A DNA stretch of 64,000 nt from Pseudomonas sp. CFII64 (GCF_000416235.1 NZ_ATLO01000010.1:310001-374000); one strand, 5' to 3'; counted from the stretch's first letter, positions 17,187 to 26,674 are shown. The notes: a model not told the origin generated them from the letters alone. A program made the numbers and translations.

Positions 17187-18865
17187 TGCTGTGGCTCCAG
17201 ATCAATTGCACGGGAAGAGGCGGGGGCTTTATATGAGCCTGGCGCGGCATCGCCAGTGCGGCCGCGTATCAAGGCTTCCGGATGACGGCTGAGGAAGTCG
17301 GTCAGCACGCGTACCGAGCGGGCGGTACGCTGCACTTCGTCCATGGCCTGGCCGAGCTGCACGCGCGCCGGCGAATCTTCACCCAGGCTGTCGTTGGCGG
17401 TATGCAGGGTTTTCTGCGCCTGCTGCAGGGTGCCACGCATTTCCGGCAGGACCGTGCTGTTGACCTGTTTCAGGGTTTTCTGCAATTCGCTCAAGCTGCC
17501 GTTGAGGTTGTTCGCCAGTTCGTCGATGGGCAGTTTGCCCAGTTTGTCGACAAAGGCCTGCAGCTGTTCCTGCAATTTGTCGAAGCTGCCCGGAACAGTG
17601 GGAATTTCCAGCGGGCGGGCTTTGGGATCAAACACCACTTTGGGAGCCTTGGGTTCGAAGTCCATCGCAATGTAGAGCTGCCCGGTCAGCAGGTTGCCGG
17701 TGCGCGCCTGTGCCCGTAATCCTCGAGCCACGAAGCCGCCAAGGATGCGCGCCGATTGTTCGTCCTCGTCACCGGCGCCGCCCATTTTCTCAAGCTTGGC
17801 TTGCGCCGCGCCCAGTCGCTTGGGATAGATAACTGCACCGACGATGCCGGGGAAGGTTTGCGTCTGTGGGTCGTAATCCAGATCCACGGAAACCACGCGA
17901 CCGACATTCACGCCGAGAAAGTCCACCGGTGCGTTGACCACCAATCCGCGCAGCGATTGATCGAAGCGCATGCGGATGTAGCGCGGCTCGCCATCGGGAG
18001 GCGCCAGCGCGGTGGCCTGATCGTCGAAAATCCTGAACTCGGCGTTTTCCGCCGCAGGTTTGGCGTCCGGGCTCCAGTTCGGCTCACGGAAGGCAATGCC
18101 GCCAGCGACGATCGAGGTCAGCGACTGGGTGGCAATCTTCAGCCCTGCAGCGCCGAGGGTGACATCGACGCCGCTGGCATTCCAGAAACGCGTGTCGGTG
18201 CTGACGTACTGATCATTGGGGGTGTTGATGAAAATCTCGATGTCGACGCCTTTGCCGTCCTTTGACAGGTCATAGGACACCACCTGGCCAACCTGGATGC
18301 GCCGGTAATAGATAGGCGAGCCAATGTCCAGGGAGCCCAGGTCGTCGGTGTGCAGCTTGAAGCGCTTGCCTTTCTCCCCGAAGGTAACCGGCGGCGGCGT
18401 TTCCAGGCCGAGGAAGTCATTCTTGGTTTTTTCCGAACTGCCCGCATCGGCGCCGATGAACGCGCCGGACAACAGGGTATCGACGCCGGAAATACCGTGG
18501 GCGCCGATGCGCGGACGCACTACCCAATACTGGCTGTCTTCACGGGTGAACGGGCCAGCGCTGCTGTTGAGTTCAATGGTGGCCAGGATGTGCGTGCGGT
18601 CATCGCTCAGGGCGATGTCGCTGACGATGCCAATGACCACGTTCTTGTACTTGACCTGGGTTTTCTTGGCTTCGAGGCCTTCAGCAGTGAGAAAGCTGAC
18701 GGTGATTTTCGGGCCGACGTTCATCCAGTCATGCAGCGCCATGGACAAGCCTATCAAGCCGGCAACGATTGGCACCAGCCAGACCAGCGAAACACGCACC
18801 CGGCGTTTTTTGACCTCGGGCCGAACCGGCGCGGACGGGGAAGGGGGTAGGGCATTGTCAGACAT
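17183..18865 (-). CDS. pqiB: PqiB-like MCE-domain protein
   Basis: This 560-residue inner-membrane-anchored periplasmic protein has one transmembrane helix near residues 25-45 (VSLVWLVPIVAGLIGLSMALHDWM) followed by repeated MCE/MlaD domains. Repeat starts are visible at GPKITVSFLTAEGLEAKKTQVKYKNV, GKRFKLHTDDLGSLDIGSPIYYRRIQVGQV and RYIRMRFDQSLRGLVVNAPVDFLGVNVGRV. A helical tail (ELQKTLKQVNSTVLPEMRGTLQQAQKTL) ends the protein. In E. coli PqiB hexamers form a hollow needle for lipid transport. The ATG at 18865 is preferred over an in-frame TTG two codons earlier because AGAGG is correctly spaced from it. It overlaps the upstream pqiA stop. Confidence 0.92.
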   Translation of the reverse strand: MSDNALPPSPSAPVRPEVKKRRVRVSLVWLVPIVAGLIGLSMALHDWMNVGPKITVSFLTAEGLEAKKTQVKYKNVVIGIVSDIALSDDRTHILATIELNSSAGPFTREDSQYWVVRPRIGAHGISGVDTLLSGAFIGADAGSSEKTKNDFLGLETPPPVTFGEKGKRFKLHTDDLGSLDIGSPIYYRRIQVGQVVSYDLSKDGKGVDIEIFINTPNDQYVSTDTRFWNASGVDVTLGAAGLKIATQSLTSIVAGGIAFREPNWSPDAKPAAENAEFRIFDDQATALAPPDGEPRYIRMRFDQSLRGLVVNAPVDFLGVNVGRVVSVDLDYDPQTQTFPGIVGAVIYPKRLGAAQAKLEKMGGAGDEDEQSARILGGFVARGLRAQARTGNLLTGQLYIAMDFEPKAPKVVFDPKARPLEIPTVPGSFDKLQEQLQAFVDKLGKLPIDELANNLNGSLSELQKTLKQVNSTVLPEMRGTLQQAQKTLHTANDSLGEDSPARVQLGQAMDEVQRTARSVRVLTDFLSRHPEALIRGRTGDAAPGSYKAPASSRAIDLEPQQ

Positions 18866-19472
18866 CTTCAACCTCTGCGTCCCAGATAAGCCGGGGATCG
18901 AAACTCATGGCGGCGAACATCGTCATCACCACAACCAGACCAAAAAACAGAATACCGATGCGCGGCTCGATGGTGCTGAGCTCTCGGAACTGCACAAGCG
19001 CCGCCACCAGGGCAACGACCAATACGTCAAGCATCGACCAGTAGCCGATCAACTCGATAAAACGATAGAGCCGCGACCGCTCCTGCATGGCCCAGGTACT
19101 GCGGCGCTGGCAGGTGACCAGCAACAAGCCCAGCACCACGAATTTGATGCACGGCACCACGACGCTGGCGATGAAAATCAGCAGGGCAATGTCCCACGAG
19201 CCACCTTCGAAGAATTCGATCACGCCACTCATGATGGTGTTCTGGCTGCTGTTGCCGAACAACGTGGTGTACATCACCGGCAGCAGGTTGGCGGGTATAT
19301 AGAAAATCAGCCCGGCAATCAGAAAAGCCCAGGTCCGCGCCAGGCTGTTGGGCTTGCGCGCATGTACCGCTGAGTCACAGCGTGGACACACGTGAGTATC
19401 GGCCGGGCAGACGTAACCGCAAATATGGCACAGGCACACATTGTGTTCGCTGGCGTAGGGAATCCCGTTCAT
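18858..19472 (-). CDS. pqiA: PqiA-like membrane protein, second of two single-domain copies
   Basis: This 204-residue membrane protein begins with a rubredoxin-like zinc ribbon (CLCHICGYVCPADTHVCPRC). Four hydrophobic segments follow, including the family motif AFLIAGLIFYIPANLLPVMYTTLFG and SMLDVLVVALVAALVQF. E. coli PqiA is about twice this length with two such modules. Here the modules are separate genes overlapping by four bases (19469-19472), and this is the second module. It probably works with PqiB/PqiC in envelope lipid homeostasis. Confidence 0.88.
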   Translation of the reverse strand: MNGIPYASEHNVCLCHICGYVCPADTHVCPRCDSAVHARKPNSLARTWAFLIAGLIFYIPANLLPVMYTTLFGNSSQNTIMSGVIEFFEGGSWDIALLIFIASVVVPCIKFVVLGLLLVTCQRRSTWAMQERSRLYRFIELIGYWSMLDVLVVALVAALVQFRELSTIEPRIGILFFGLVVVMTMFAAMSFDPRLIWDAEVEDV

Positions 19473-20164
19473 GACGGCTCGACTCCCAGCTCTGTCCACA
19501 GGCGGCGAATGTCTTTGCCGGCGATCAGAATAATCAGGACCATCAACATTGCCATCGCCCACAAGCCAAGGCCCGGATGCACATCGAGCATCCCCGACAG
19601 CTTGACGATGGCCACCAGAATTCCCAGCAGACACACTTCCAGCATGCTCCATGGCCGCAGGTGTTCCAGGGCGCGCATACAGGACTTGAAACCCGGAGCG
19701 ATCACGCCTTTATGGGCATGCACCAGCACCCAGAACAATAAAGTGATCTGCAGCAGCGGGGCGAAGATAATTGCCAGCCCGGCCACCAGGGCAATCAGGG
19801 TGATGCGGCCCTGAGCCAGCGCCTCCACCGATTGCCAGAGGGTCACCTGATTGCTCAGACCCTGCATGCTGATGCTGATCACCGGGAAGTAATTGGCAAA
19901 GGCAAACAACACCGCCGCGCCGATGGTCAGGGCCAGTAATTGCTCGATGGTCAGGCGATGCGCTCGGCCCAGCACCGCGCCGCAGCGCAGGCACAGAGCG
20001 GTTTCGCCACGGGCAAGCGGATGTGACTCATACAGCGAGTCGCAGTGCTCGCAAATGATCAGGTCCGAGGGCTGTTTCGTATCAGGCAAAGTGGGCTCAT
20101 CTGCGTAAGGGTGACTGGGTGGAAAACTAATCAAACGCGGGGCTGGAAGATACCTTGTCGGCAC
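19469..20164 (-). CDS. pqiA: PqiA-like membrane protein, first of two single-domain copies
   Basis: This 231-residue protein has the same plan as its downstream neighbour: a zinc-ribbon pair (LIICEHCDSLYESHPL...ALCLRCGAVLG) then four membrane segments (LALTIGAAVLFAFANYFPVISISMQG; ITLIALVAGLAIIFAPLLQITLLFWV; SMLEVCLLGILVAIVKL; LWAMAMLMVLIILIAG). It is first in the pqiAABC operon. The N terminus before the ribbon is long, so the real start may be a later, non-ATG codon. It overlaps the next gene by four bases. Confidence 0.86.
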   Translation of the reverse strand: MPTRYLPAPRLISFPPSHPYADEPTLPDTKQPSDLIICEHCDSLYESHPLARGETALCLRCGAVLGRAHRLTIEQLLALTIGAAVLFAFANYFPVISISMQGLSNQVTLWQSVEALAQGRITLIALVAGLAIIFAPLLQITLLFWVLVHAHKGVIAPGFKSCMRALEHLRPWSMLEVCLLGILVAIVKLSGMLDVHPGLGLWAMAMLMVLIILIAGKDIRRLWTELGVEPS

Positions 20165-20314
20165 CCATTCAGCCGAATTAAATCAATACACACTGCGGCC
20201 GGTTTGCGCTATTGCATTGACCTCGACGGGCGACCGACGTTCACATGTCACTAAGCCATTATTCACTGCCTGGGGCGACAAATGATGCAGGCCCGCGCTG
20301 ATTGTCGTCCGAAG

Positions 20315-20330
20315 CGCTACAGCTGTAGCG
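20315..20330. promoter_or_regulatory. Perfect 16-bp palindrome, candidate activator site
   Basis: CGCTACAGCTGTAGCG is a perfect inverted repeat about 70-80 bases upstream of the -24 element. That is within the normal range for a sigma-54 activator binding site. The activator encoded at 24375-26330 is the obvious candidate, by inference only. Confidence 0.55.
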
Positions 20331-20396
20331 GGGCAAGCGCGACAGATTAACTGCCCATCGCAAGCAAGTCATTGAAATAAAAGCCATTTGCACGCG

Positions 20397-20412
20397 TGGC
20401 ACACACCTTGCT
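20397..20412 (+). promoter_or_regulatory. Sigma-54 (-24/-12) promoter
   Basis: TGGCACACACCTTGCT matches the RpoN consensus TGGCAC-N5-TTGCT exactly, with the GG and GC pairs separated by ten bases. It lies about 57 bases before the dehydrogenase ATG. The predicted start of transcription is near 20424. Confidence 0.9.
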
Positions 20413-20468
20413 CTGTTGCTCTCCAGCCGGGACGATCGATCCCGGTCCTAATAAGAACGGAGAGCCTC

Positions 20469-22633
20469 ATGAATCGATTTGGCCAACAACCTCGTCCCGG
20501 ACCACTCACGGCTCTCGTTGCGGCCGTCGCCCTGGCGATTTCCTGCGCCAGCGGCGCGTTCGCCGCCGAGGCCGCGCAGGTCGATGGTGCACGGATCAGT
20601 GCTGCGGACCAGGAACCCGGCAACTGGATGAGCCACGGTCGTACCTACGATGAACAGCGTTTCAGCCCGCTGAACAAAATCAACGATGGCAACGTTGGCA
20701 AACTCGGTCTGGCCTGGAGCTACAAACTGGACATCGACCGGGGTGTCGAAGCTACTCCCATCGTCGTCGACGGCGTGATGTACACCACCGGACCGTTCTC
20801 CATCGTCTATGCGCTGGATGCGCGTAACGGCAAATTGTTATGGAAATACGATCCGCAATCGGACCGCAGTCGCGCCGGTGAAGCCTGCTGCGATGCCGTG
20901 AACCGAGGCGTTGCAGTCTGGGGCGGCAAAGTTTTCGTCGGCGTGCTGGATGGACGCCTGGAAGCCATCGACGCCAAGAGCGGCCAGCGCGTCTGGTCCG
21001 TGGACACCCGCACCGATCCCAATCGCAGCATCACTATTACCGGTGCGCCGCGCATCATCAACGGCAAAGTGATCATCGGCAATGGCGGCGCCGAGTATGG
21101 CGTACGCGGCTACATCACGGCCTACGACGCCAACACCGGCAAACAGGACTGGCGTTTCTTCACGGTGCCGGGTGACCCGAAACTGCCGCCGGAAAACAAG
21201 GCCATGGCAATGGCCGCCAAGACCTGGTTCGGTGACAAGTTCGTCGAACAGGGCGGCGGCGGAACGGTCTGGGACTCGATGTCCTATGACCCGAAACTCA
21301 ATCTGCTGTACTTCGGCGTCGGCAACGCTTCGTCGTGGAACCCGCGCCTGCGCTCTGAAGGCAAGGGCGATAATTTGTTCCTGTCATCCATCGTCGCGAT
21401 CAATCCGGACACCGGCGAATACGTCTGGCACTACCAGACCACCCCCGGCGATGCGTGGGATTTCACGGCCACCGCGCACATCATGCTCGCGGACCTGGAA
21501 ATCGACGGCAAGATGCGCCAGGTCTTGATGCAGTCGCCGAAAAACGGCTTCTTTTACGTCATCGACCGCAAAACCGGCGAGCTGCTTTCGGCCAAGAACA
21601 TCGTGCCGATCAACTGGGCGACCGGCGTCGACATGAAGACTGGCCGACCCATCGTTGACGAGAAAGCCGCTGTCTATTGGCGTGACCCGGAGAAAAAAGC
21701 CTTGCTGGTCCAGCCGGCGTTCTGGGGCGCTCACGACTGGCAGCCGATGTCCTACAACCCGAAAACCGGCCTGGTGTACATCCCGGCGCACATCATGTCA
21801 GCGTTATACCAAGACGTGGATGGCGTGCCGCCGCGCAAGAAATTCAAGAGCATGTATCAGCTGCAGGTCAACACCGGAATGATGCCGGAAGATCCTGAGG
21901 GCCTGCGCAAACTCGCCGACACCTGGACCGGCAAGCTGATTGCCTGGGACCCGATCAAGCAGGAAGCCCGCTGGGAAGTGCCGTACTCGACGATCTTCAA
22001 CGGCGGCACGTTGAGCACCGCTGGCAACCTGTTGTTTGAAGGCACGGCTGACGGGCGAGTGGTGGCCTATTCAGCCGACAAAGGCCAAACCTTGTGGGAG
22101 CAGCCGGCCAATACCGGCGTGATGGCCGGTCCCGTTACCTATGAAGTGGATGGCGAGCAATACGTGACGTTCATGGCCGGTTGGGGCGGGGCGTTTTCCA
22201 CCTTTGCCGGGGCCTTGTCCCTGCGCGCCGGGGTCAAGCCCAACGCTCAGGTGCTGACTACAAACTGGGCGGCACGGCGAAACTGCCGGATCTGAAATAC
22301 AAATACGCCGACCGCAAGGTCGATCCACCGGCGTTCACCGGCACCACCGAACAGGTCGACAAAGGCCGCGCGCTGTTCAACGGCCATTGCGATACCTGCC
22401 ACGGCATCAACGCCATCAGCGGCGGCGTATTGCCGGACTTGCGCATGCTGAGCAAGGAAAACCACCAGATGTTCCTCGGCATCGTCTATGGCGGTCGCGT
22501 CCAGGACGGCATGCCGTCGTTCGCCGAAGAACTCAAGCCGGACGAAGTGGAGCTGGTGCATCAATACATCATCAAACGCTCCCATGACCTGCTCAACGAT
22601 ATGAAGTCGGCGAAGACGGCGGCGAATCAATAA
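20469..22633 (+). pseudogene. Quinohemoprotein alcohol dehydrogenase (PQQ plus cytochrome c), frameshifted
   Basis: The gene codes for a periplasmic type II PQQ alcohol dehydrogenase, but in two frames. The first part has a signal peptide (cut near residue 32, GAFA), beta-propeller repeats, the adjacent-cysteine ring Cys140-Cys141 (GEACCDAV) and catalytic Asp331 in WDFTA. It then runs into unrelated residues and stops at 22295. From 22259 a different frame resumes the family sequence (YKLGGTAKLPDLKYKYADRK) and adds a cytochrome c domain with haem motif CDTCH, a likely Met ligand in QDGMPSF, ending at 22633. One base is missing near 22256-22259. Without it the enzyme would lack its haem domain. 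Thr333 rather than Asp two residues after the catalytic Asp suggests a calcium-type enzyme. Sequencing error is possible. Confidence 0.82.
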
Positions 22634-22655
22634 AACCTGAATTGGAACACCGACT

Positions 22656-22748
22656 GTTGGAGCGAGGCTTGCCCGCGAAGGTAATAACTCAAGCCCGGAA
22701 AAACGGGTGAATGTACCGGCCTCTTCGCGGGCAAGCCTCGCTCCAACG
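22656..22748. repeat. REP palindrome pair
   Basis: GTTGGAGCGAGGCTTGCCCG and its inverted copy CGGGCAAGCCTCGCTCCAAC flank about 40 bases between the dehydrogenase and aldA. The same element recurs at 29093 and 42127. Confidence 0.8.
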
Positions 22749-22803
22749 GAGTTAGTGCGCTGCAATACCAACAAACAACCGAGACAGAGCAGAGAAACTC
22801 ACT

Positions 22804-24246
22804 ATGAACGAATCACTGCCCATCTACCAAAGCTACATCGACGGGGCGTTTGCCGCCGGCGATAACCTCATCGAAGTGTTCAACCCGGCCAACGGTCAAT
22901 TGCTGGGCTCGGTGCCCGAGACCAGCCTGTCGGACGTCGAGCGTGCCATCGCTGCCGCGCGCGCGGCGCAAAAAGGCTGGGCGCGCAAGCCGGCCAATGA
23001 ACGTGCGGGTTATCTGCATCGCATCGCCAGCAAGGTCCGCGACAACGCCGAGCGTCTGGCGCGGATCATCACGGCCGAGCAAGGCAAGGTGCTCGGCCTG
23101 GCCTTGGTCGAGGTCAACTTCACGGCTGACTACCTGGATTACATGGCCGAATGGGGCCGTCGCCTCGAAGGGGAGATTCTCACCAGCGACCGGCCGGGTG
23201 AAAACATCTTCGTGTTTCGCAAACCCTTGGGCGTGATTGCCGGGATCCTGCCGTGGAACTTCCCGTTCTTCCTCATCGCACGCAAGCTGGCTCCGGCGCT
23301 GATAACCGGTAACACGATTGTCATCAAGCCCAGCGAAGAAACGCCGATCAACTGCTTCGAATTCGCCCGTTTGCTGGCTGAAACCGATCTGCCCAAAGGC
23401 GTGGTGAACATTGTCTCGGGCAGAGGCGCCACGGTCGGCAGCGCCCTGAGCAGCCATTCCGGAGTGGACATGGTCAATTTCACCGGCAGCGTGGCGACGG
23501 GTTCGCGGATCATGGCCGCTGCGGCGGGCAATATCACCAAGCTCAATCTGGAACTGGGCGGCAAGGCGCCAGCCATTGTTTTGGCCGATGCGGACCTGGG
23601 CCTGGCGGTGAGCGCGATTACCGCGTCCCGGGTGATCAACACCGGACAAGTCTGCAACTGCGCCGAGCGGGTTTACGTGCAGCGCAAAGTCGCCGACCAG
23701 TTTATCGATCAGGTCAGCGCAGCGATGGCGGCGACGCGTTATGGCGATCCATTGGCCGAAGACAATCTGGACATGGGGCCGTTGATCAATCAGGCGGGGC
23801 TGGACAAGGTTGCGCAGATGGTCAAGACCGCCGTGAACGATGGCGCTCAGGTCATCACCGGCGGTTCCGTCGCTGACCGCAGCGGTCAGGGCTTCCACTA
23901 TCAGCCAACAGTGCTGGCCGGTTGCCAACAAGCGATGGAGATCATGCGCCACGAGATCTTCGGACCGGTGCTGCCGATCCAGATCATCGACGACCTGGAT
24001 GAAGGCATCGCCTTGGCCAATGACTGCGAGTTTGGCCTGACCTCATCGATCTACACCAAAGACCTCAGCTCGGCGATGCGTGCCTGCAACGAGCTGGACT
24101 TCGGTGAAACCTACATCAATCGGGAGAACTTCGAAGCGATGCAGGGCTTCCACGCCGGCGTGCGAAAATCCGGCATCGGCGGCGCGGACGGCAAGCATGG
24201 GGTGTATGAATTCACCCATACGCATGTGGTTTATTTGCAGATCTGA
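22804..24246 (+). CDS. aldA: AldA-type aldehyde dehydrogenase (lactaldehyde/glycolaldehyde)
   Basis: This 480-residue NAD-dependent aldehyde dehydrogenase oxidises an aldehyde to its acid. It carries long stretches I recall from E. coli AldA: FTADYLDYMAEWGRRLEGEI, PWNFPFFLIARKLAPAL, ELGGKAPAIVLADADL, the nucleophile Cys in NTGQVCNCAERVYV, and FGETYINRENFEAMQGFH. It follows the PQQ alcohol dehydrogenase in the same direction, so it would take the aldehyde made in the periplasm after it enters the cell. A shared sigma-54-driven transcript is plausible. The real substrate depends on the dehydrogenase; short hydroxy-aldehydes fit the subfamily. Confidence 0.9.
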   Translation: MNESLPIYQSYIDGAFAAGDNLIEVFNPANGQLLGSVPETSLSDVERAIAAARAAQKGWARKPANERAGYLHRIASKVRDNAERLARIITAEQGKVLGLALVEVNFTADYLDYMAEWGRRLEGEILTSDRPGENIFVFRKPLGVIAGILPWNFPFFLIARKLAPALITGNTIVIKPSEETPINCFEFARLLAETDLPKGVVNIVSGRGATVGSALSSHSGVDMVNFTGSVATGSRIMAAAAGNITKLNLELGGKAPAIVLADADLGLAVSAITASRVINTGQVCNCAERVYVQRKVADQFIDQVSAAMAATRYGDPLAEDNLDMGPLINQAGLDKVAQMVKTAVNDGAQVITGGSVADRSGQGFHYQPTVLAGCQQAMEIMRHEIFGPVLPIQIIDDLDEGIALANDCEFGLTSSIYTKDLSSAMRACNELDFGETYINRENFEAMQGFHAGVRKSGIGGADGKHGVYEFTHTHVVYLQI

Positions 24247-24268
24247 TCGCTGCTGGTCTGATCAAACC

Positions 24269-24372
24269 GTTGGAGCGAGGCTTGCTCGCGAAGAACGATG
24301 ACGCGGTGGGCCTGGCCTGCCGAGGCGCCGGATTCGCGGGCAAGGTGGATCGCCACCCCGGTCGCTCCAACG
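24269..24372. repeat. REP-like inverted pair between convergent genes
   Basis: GTTGGAGCGAGGCTTGCTCGCGAAG opens the element and a degenerate inverted half ending GTCGCTCCAACG closes it. It fills the gap between aldA and the sigma-54 activator gene. Confidence 0.6.
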
Positions 24373-24374
24373 GA

Positions 24375-26330
24375 TCACATCACCAGATTCGGCTGCACGA
24401 TCCCGTGTTTCTTCATCTTGCGGTACAGGGTCGAGCGGGCCACGGCGAGTTCTTCGGCCACGGCGGTAATGTTCCATTGATGCCGTTTGAATGCTTCCAT
24501 CAGGCGCTGGCCCTCATCACCGGCGACCTGACTTGCCAGACCCTGGCTCAGCGGCAACGCTGGTCTGGCCGTGGTTTCATGACTGCGTGGCTGCAACACT
24601 TCCACTGGCAAGCAGGCGCAGTCGATGTATCCGTCGTCTGCCAAGGCCAGGGCGTAGCGCAACACATTGATCAATTGGCGGATATTGCCGGGCCAAGAGA
24701 ACTGGCGCAGCAGGTTTCTCGCCTGTGCATCGATTCTGCACGCTTCGCCGCCCGCGAGATCAGTCAACACGTCGTCGATCAGGCGGTCGATGTCACGCCG
24801 CTCACGCAGGGCCGGCAGGCGCAAGGTCATACCGCTGAGGCGATAGAACAGGTCTTCCCTGAACACTTTGGTGTCGATCATTGCCGACAAATCCTGGTGC
24901 GTGGCCGACACCACCTGAATATCCAGCGCAATCGGTGCGTCGGCGCCCAGCGGTGAAATCTCCCGCTCGGCCAGCACCCGCAGCAAGCGGGTTTGCAGAT
25001 GCGCGGGCATGTCGCCGATCTCGTCGAGGAACAACGTGCCGCCATTGGCCAGTTCCAGCTTGCCCTTCATGCCTTTCTTGCTGGCTCCGGTAAAGCTGCC
25101 GCTGCGATAGCCAAACAGTTCGCTTTCGATGAGGGTTTCCGGGATCGCCGCGCAGTTCAGCGCAACGAAAGGGCCCGCGTGTCGCGAGCTCGCGTGGTGA
25201 ATCGCCCTGGCGAAGGCTTCCTTGCCGGTGCCGGTTTCACCATTGATCAAAATAGGCAGGTCTTTATCCAGCAGCTTGTGCAGCCGGGCGACGCTTTGCT
25301 GCAATCCTGGATCATCGCCGCTGAGGCGCTCCAGCGTCGGCGGATGTTGCACGCCGCGAGCGCTGGCCGGTTTTTCCGGTTTCGCCGGGGCGCGCAGCTG
25401 GGCCGGCATGCGCAGCCCGACCTCCAGCTGGCCTTTGCCAGTATTGAGCCGCACCCCGTTGGCGCCGCCGTTGCACAGGCGCAGCAGTTCTTCGACGCTG
25501 TGCACCGGCAGCAGGTCCTTGAGGGCGCGGCCCAACAGCGGCCCGCTGTGTGTGGACTCATATTCGACGAACGCGGCGCGATTGGCGCCGATCACCCGGC
25601 CTTGCTCGTCAAGGGCCAGCAGTTGCTCATTGGCCAGATCGCTGAACGCTTCGCAGGGTTTGATCATCAGGCTCAGGGTATTGCGATGGCTGTGCCTGAA
25701 GTACGCATTCTCGATCAGTCGGGCGTACATGATGACCAATTGCAGGGTCAGGTATTGCGCCTCCTTGGGACCGCCGCTGTTCAGGCACGACGCATTGAGA
25801 CAGCCGCGCAGCTTGCCCAGCGAATCGAAAATCGGTGACACCGAGCAGCTCAAGCGGTCGTTGGCACGCAGGAAGTGCTCATCGCGGTGAATGATCAATG
25901 GCGTGCGCGCGGCGATGCCGGTGCCGATGCCGTTGGTGCCCACCAGCGCCTCATCCCAGCGTGCGCCGATCACCAGGCCGGATTCCGCGTAGGCGCTGGC
26001 CCCCGGCGGCACGCGCGAGTCAAGCGTGATGCCGTGTTCGTCGCTGAGCAGCACCGCGAAACCAGCCTTGCCGACCCGTTCGGCCAGCCCGCTGACGCCC
26101 TGGCCGGCGATGGACAGGTAATCCTGATTGAAGGCCTGATGCCGATGGATTTCCGCTGCGCTGAGCATGACCTTGGTCACGCGGCCCGCAGGTTGCAAGC
26201 CATGCTCGATGACGCTGCGATACCACGACTGGACGATCAGGCCATCGGCAGGCAGGTTGCGATCAGGGAAATAATCACCGATGAACGCGCTCAGGTCGAC
26301 GGGGCGGGGCAGGCTCGGTTGCAAGGACAT
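24375..26330 (-). CDS. Sigma-54-dependent activator (AcoR-like, GAF-AAA-Fis)
   Basis: This 651-residue enhancer-binding protein activates RpoN promoters. A GAF sensor spans about residues 85-205 (VLLSDEHGITLDSRV...GTNGIGTGIAARTPLIIHRDEHF), the AcoR signature. A PAS-like part follows near 230-290, then the AAA+ domain with Walker A GETGTGKE (364-371), the sigma-54 contact loop as GSFTGA (411-416), and Walker B GGTLFLDEIGDMP. The C-terminal Fis-type HTH reads RHQWNITAVAEELAVARSTLYRKMKKHG. Homologues control acetoin and alcohol oxidation genes. The consensus -24/-12 promoter before the PQQ dehydrogenase, two genes away, makes that operon its probable target. Confidence 0.9.
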   Translation of the reverse strand: MSLQPSLPRPVDLSAFIGDYFPDRNLPADGLIVQSWYRSVIEHGLQPAGRVTKVMLSAAEIHRHQAFNQDYLSIAGQGVSGLAERVGKAGFAVLLSDEHGITLDSRVPPGASAYAESGLVIGARWDEALVGTNGIGTGIAARTPLIIHRDEHFLRANDRLSCSVSPIFDSLGKLRGCLNASCLNSGGPKEAQYLTLQLVIMYARLIENAYFRHSHRNTLSLMIKPCEAFSDLANEQLLALDEQGRVIGANRAAFVEYESTHSGPLLGRALKDLLPVHSVEELLRLCNGGANGVRLNTGKGQLEVGLRMPAQLRAPAKPEKPASARGVQHPPTLERLSGDDPGLQQSVARLHKLLDKDLPILINGETGTGKEAFARAIHHASSRHAGPFVALNCAAIPETLIESELFGYRSGSFTGASKKGMKGKLELANGGTLFLDEIGDMPAHLQTRLLRVLAEREISPLGADAPIALDIQVVSATHQDLSAMIDTKVFREDLFYRLSGMTLRLPALRERRDIDRLIDDVLTDLAGGEACRIDAQARNLLRQFSWPGNIRQLINVLRYALALADDGYIDCACLPVEVLQPRSHETTARPALPLSQGLASQVAGDEGQRLMEAFKRHQWNITAVAEELAVARSTLYRKMKKHGIVQPNLVM

Positions 26331-26440
26331 GAAGACTCCGAATGCGGCTCCGCCAGACAGTGCGCGAAACGCATGATTATTGTTGTCGTTCTGGAGCAGA
26401 ACAGGCTGCGGCTGATTGCTCAGTCATTCAGACTCTAGTC

Positions 26441-26469
26441 TTTTGTAACAAATACCGCTGGTTACAAAA
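26441..26469. promoter_or_regulatory. AT-rich dyad TTTTGTAAC-N11-GTTACAAAA
   Basis: Nine-base perfect arms are separated by eleven bases, about 110 bases upstream of the activator start. The symmetry and spacing suggest a protein-binding site, perhaps controlling the activator or pqqA. The A/T ends also allow a weak transcription terminator in either direction. Confidence 0.5.
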
Positions 26470-26674
26470 AATATTTTTGTCTTTTCCATGGACTTGAAAA
26501 CAGAGCAATAGTTGTACCGCCAAACGGGCGAAAGAGAGAAAGCGTCTGCGCCGGGCTTGACGCGCGGTCAGGAAAAAGTCGTGTCTGGGGCGAGTGACCC
26601 AAGGCTGCAACAGGTGTAGCGCGCGGCCCGGGACGGGTGTCGCGAAGGCCGGGCCAGAGCCTCGGAACCTCAGC

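Larger units (their letters stand above)
20165..20468. other. Control region of the PQQ alcohol dehydrogenase operon
   Basis: This 304-base gap between divergent genes contains a perfect 16-bp palindrome (20315-20330), a consensus sigma-54 promoter (20397-20412) and an A-rich motif next to the ribosome-binding site (20450-20457). I see no reading frame in it. Confidence 0.75.

Noticed and set aside
20469-22633. Lanthanide-dependent PQQ enzyme
   Set aside because: The residue two positions after the catalytic Asp is Thr, not the Asp found in lanthanide enzymes.
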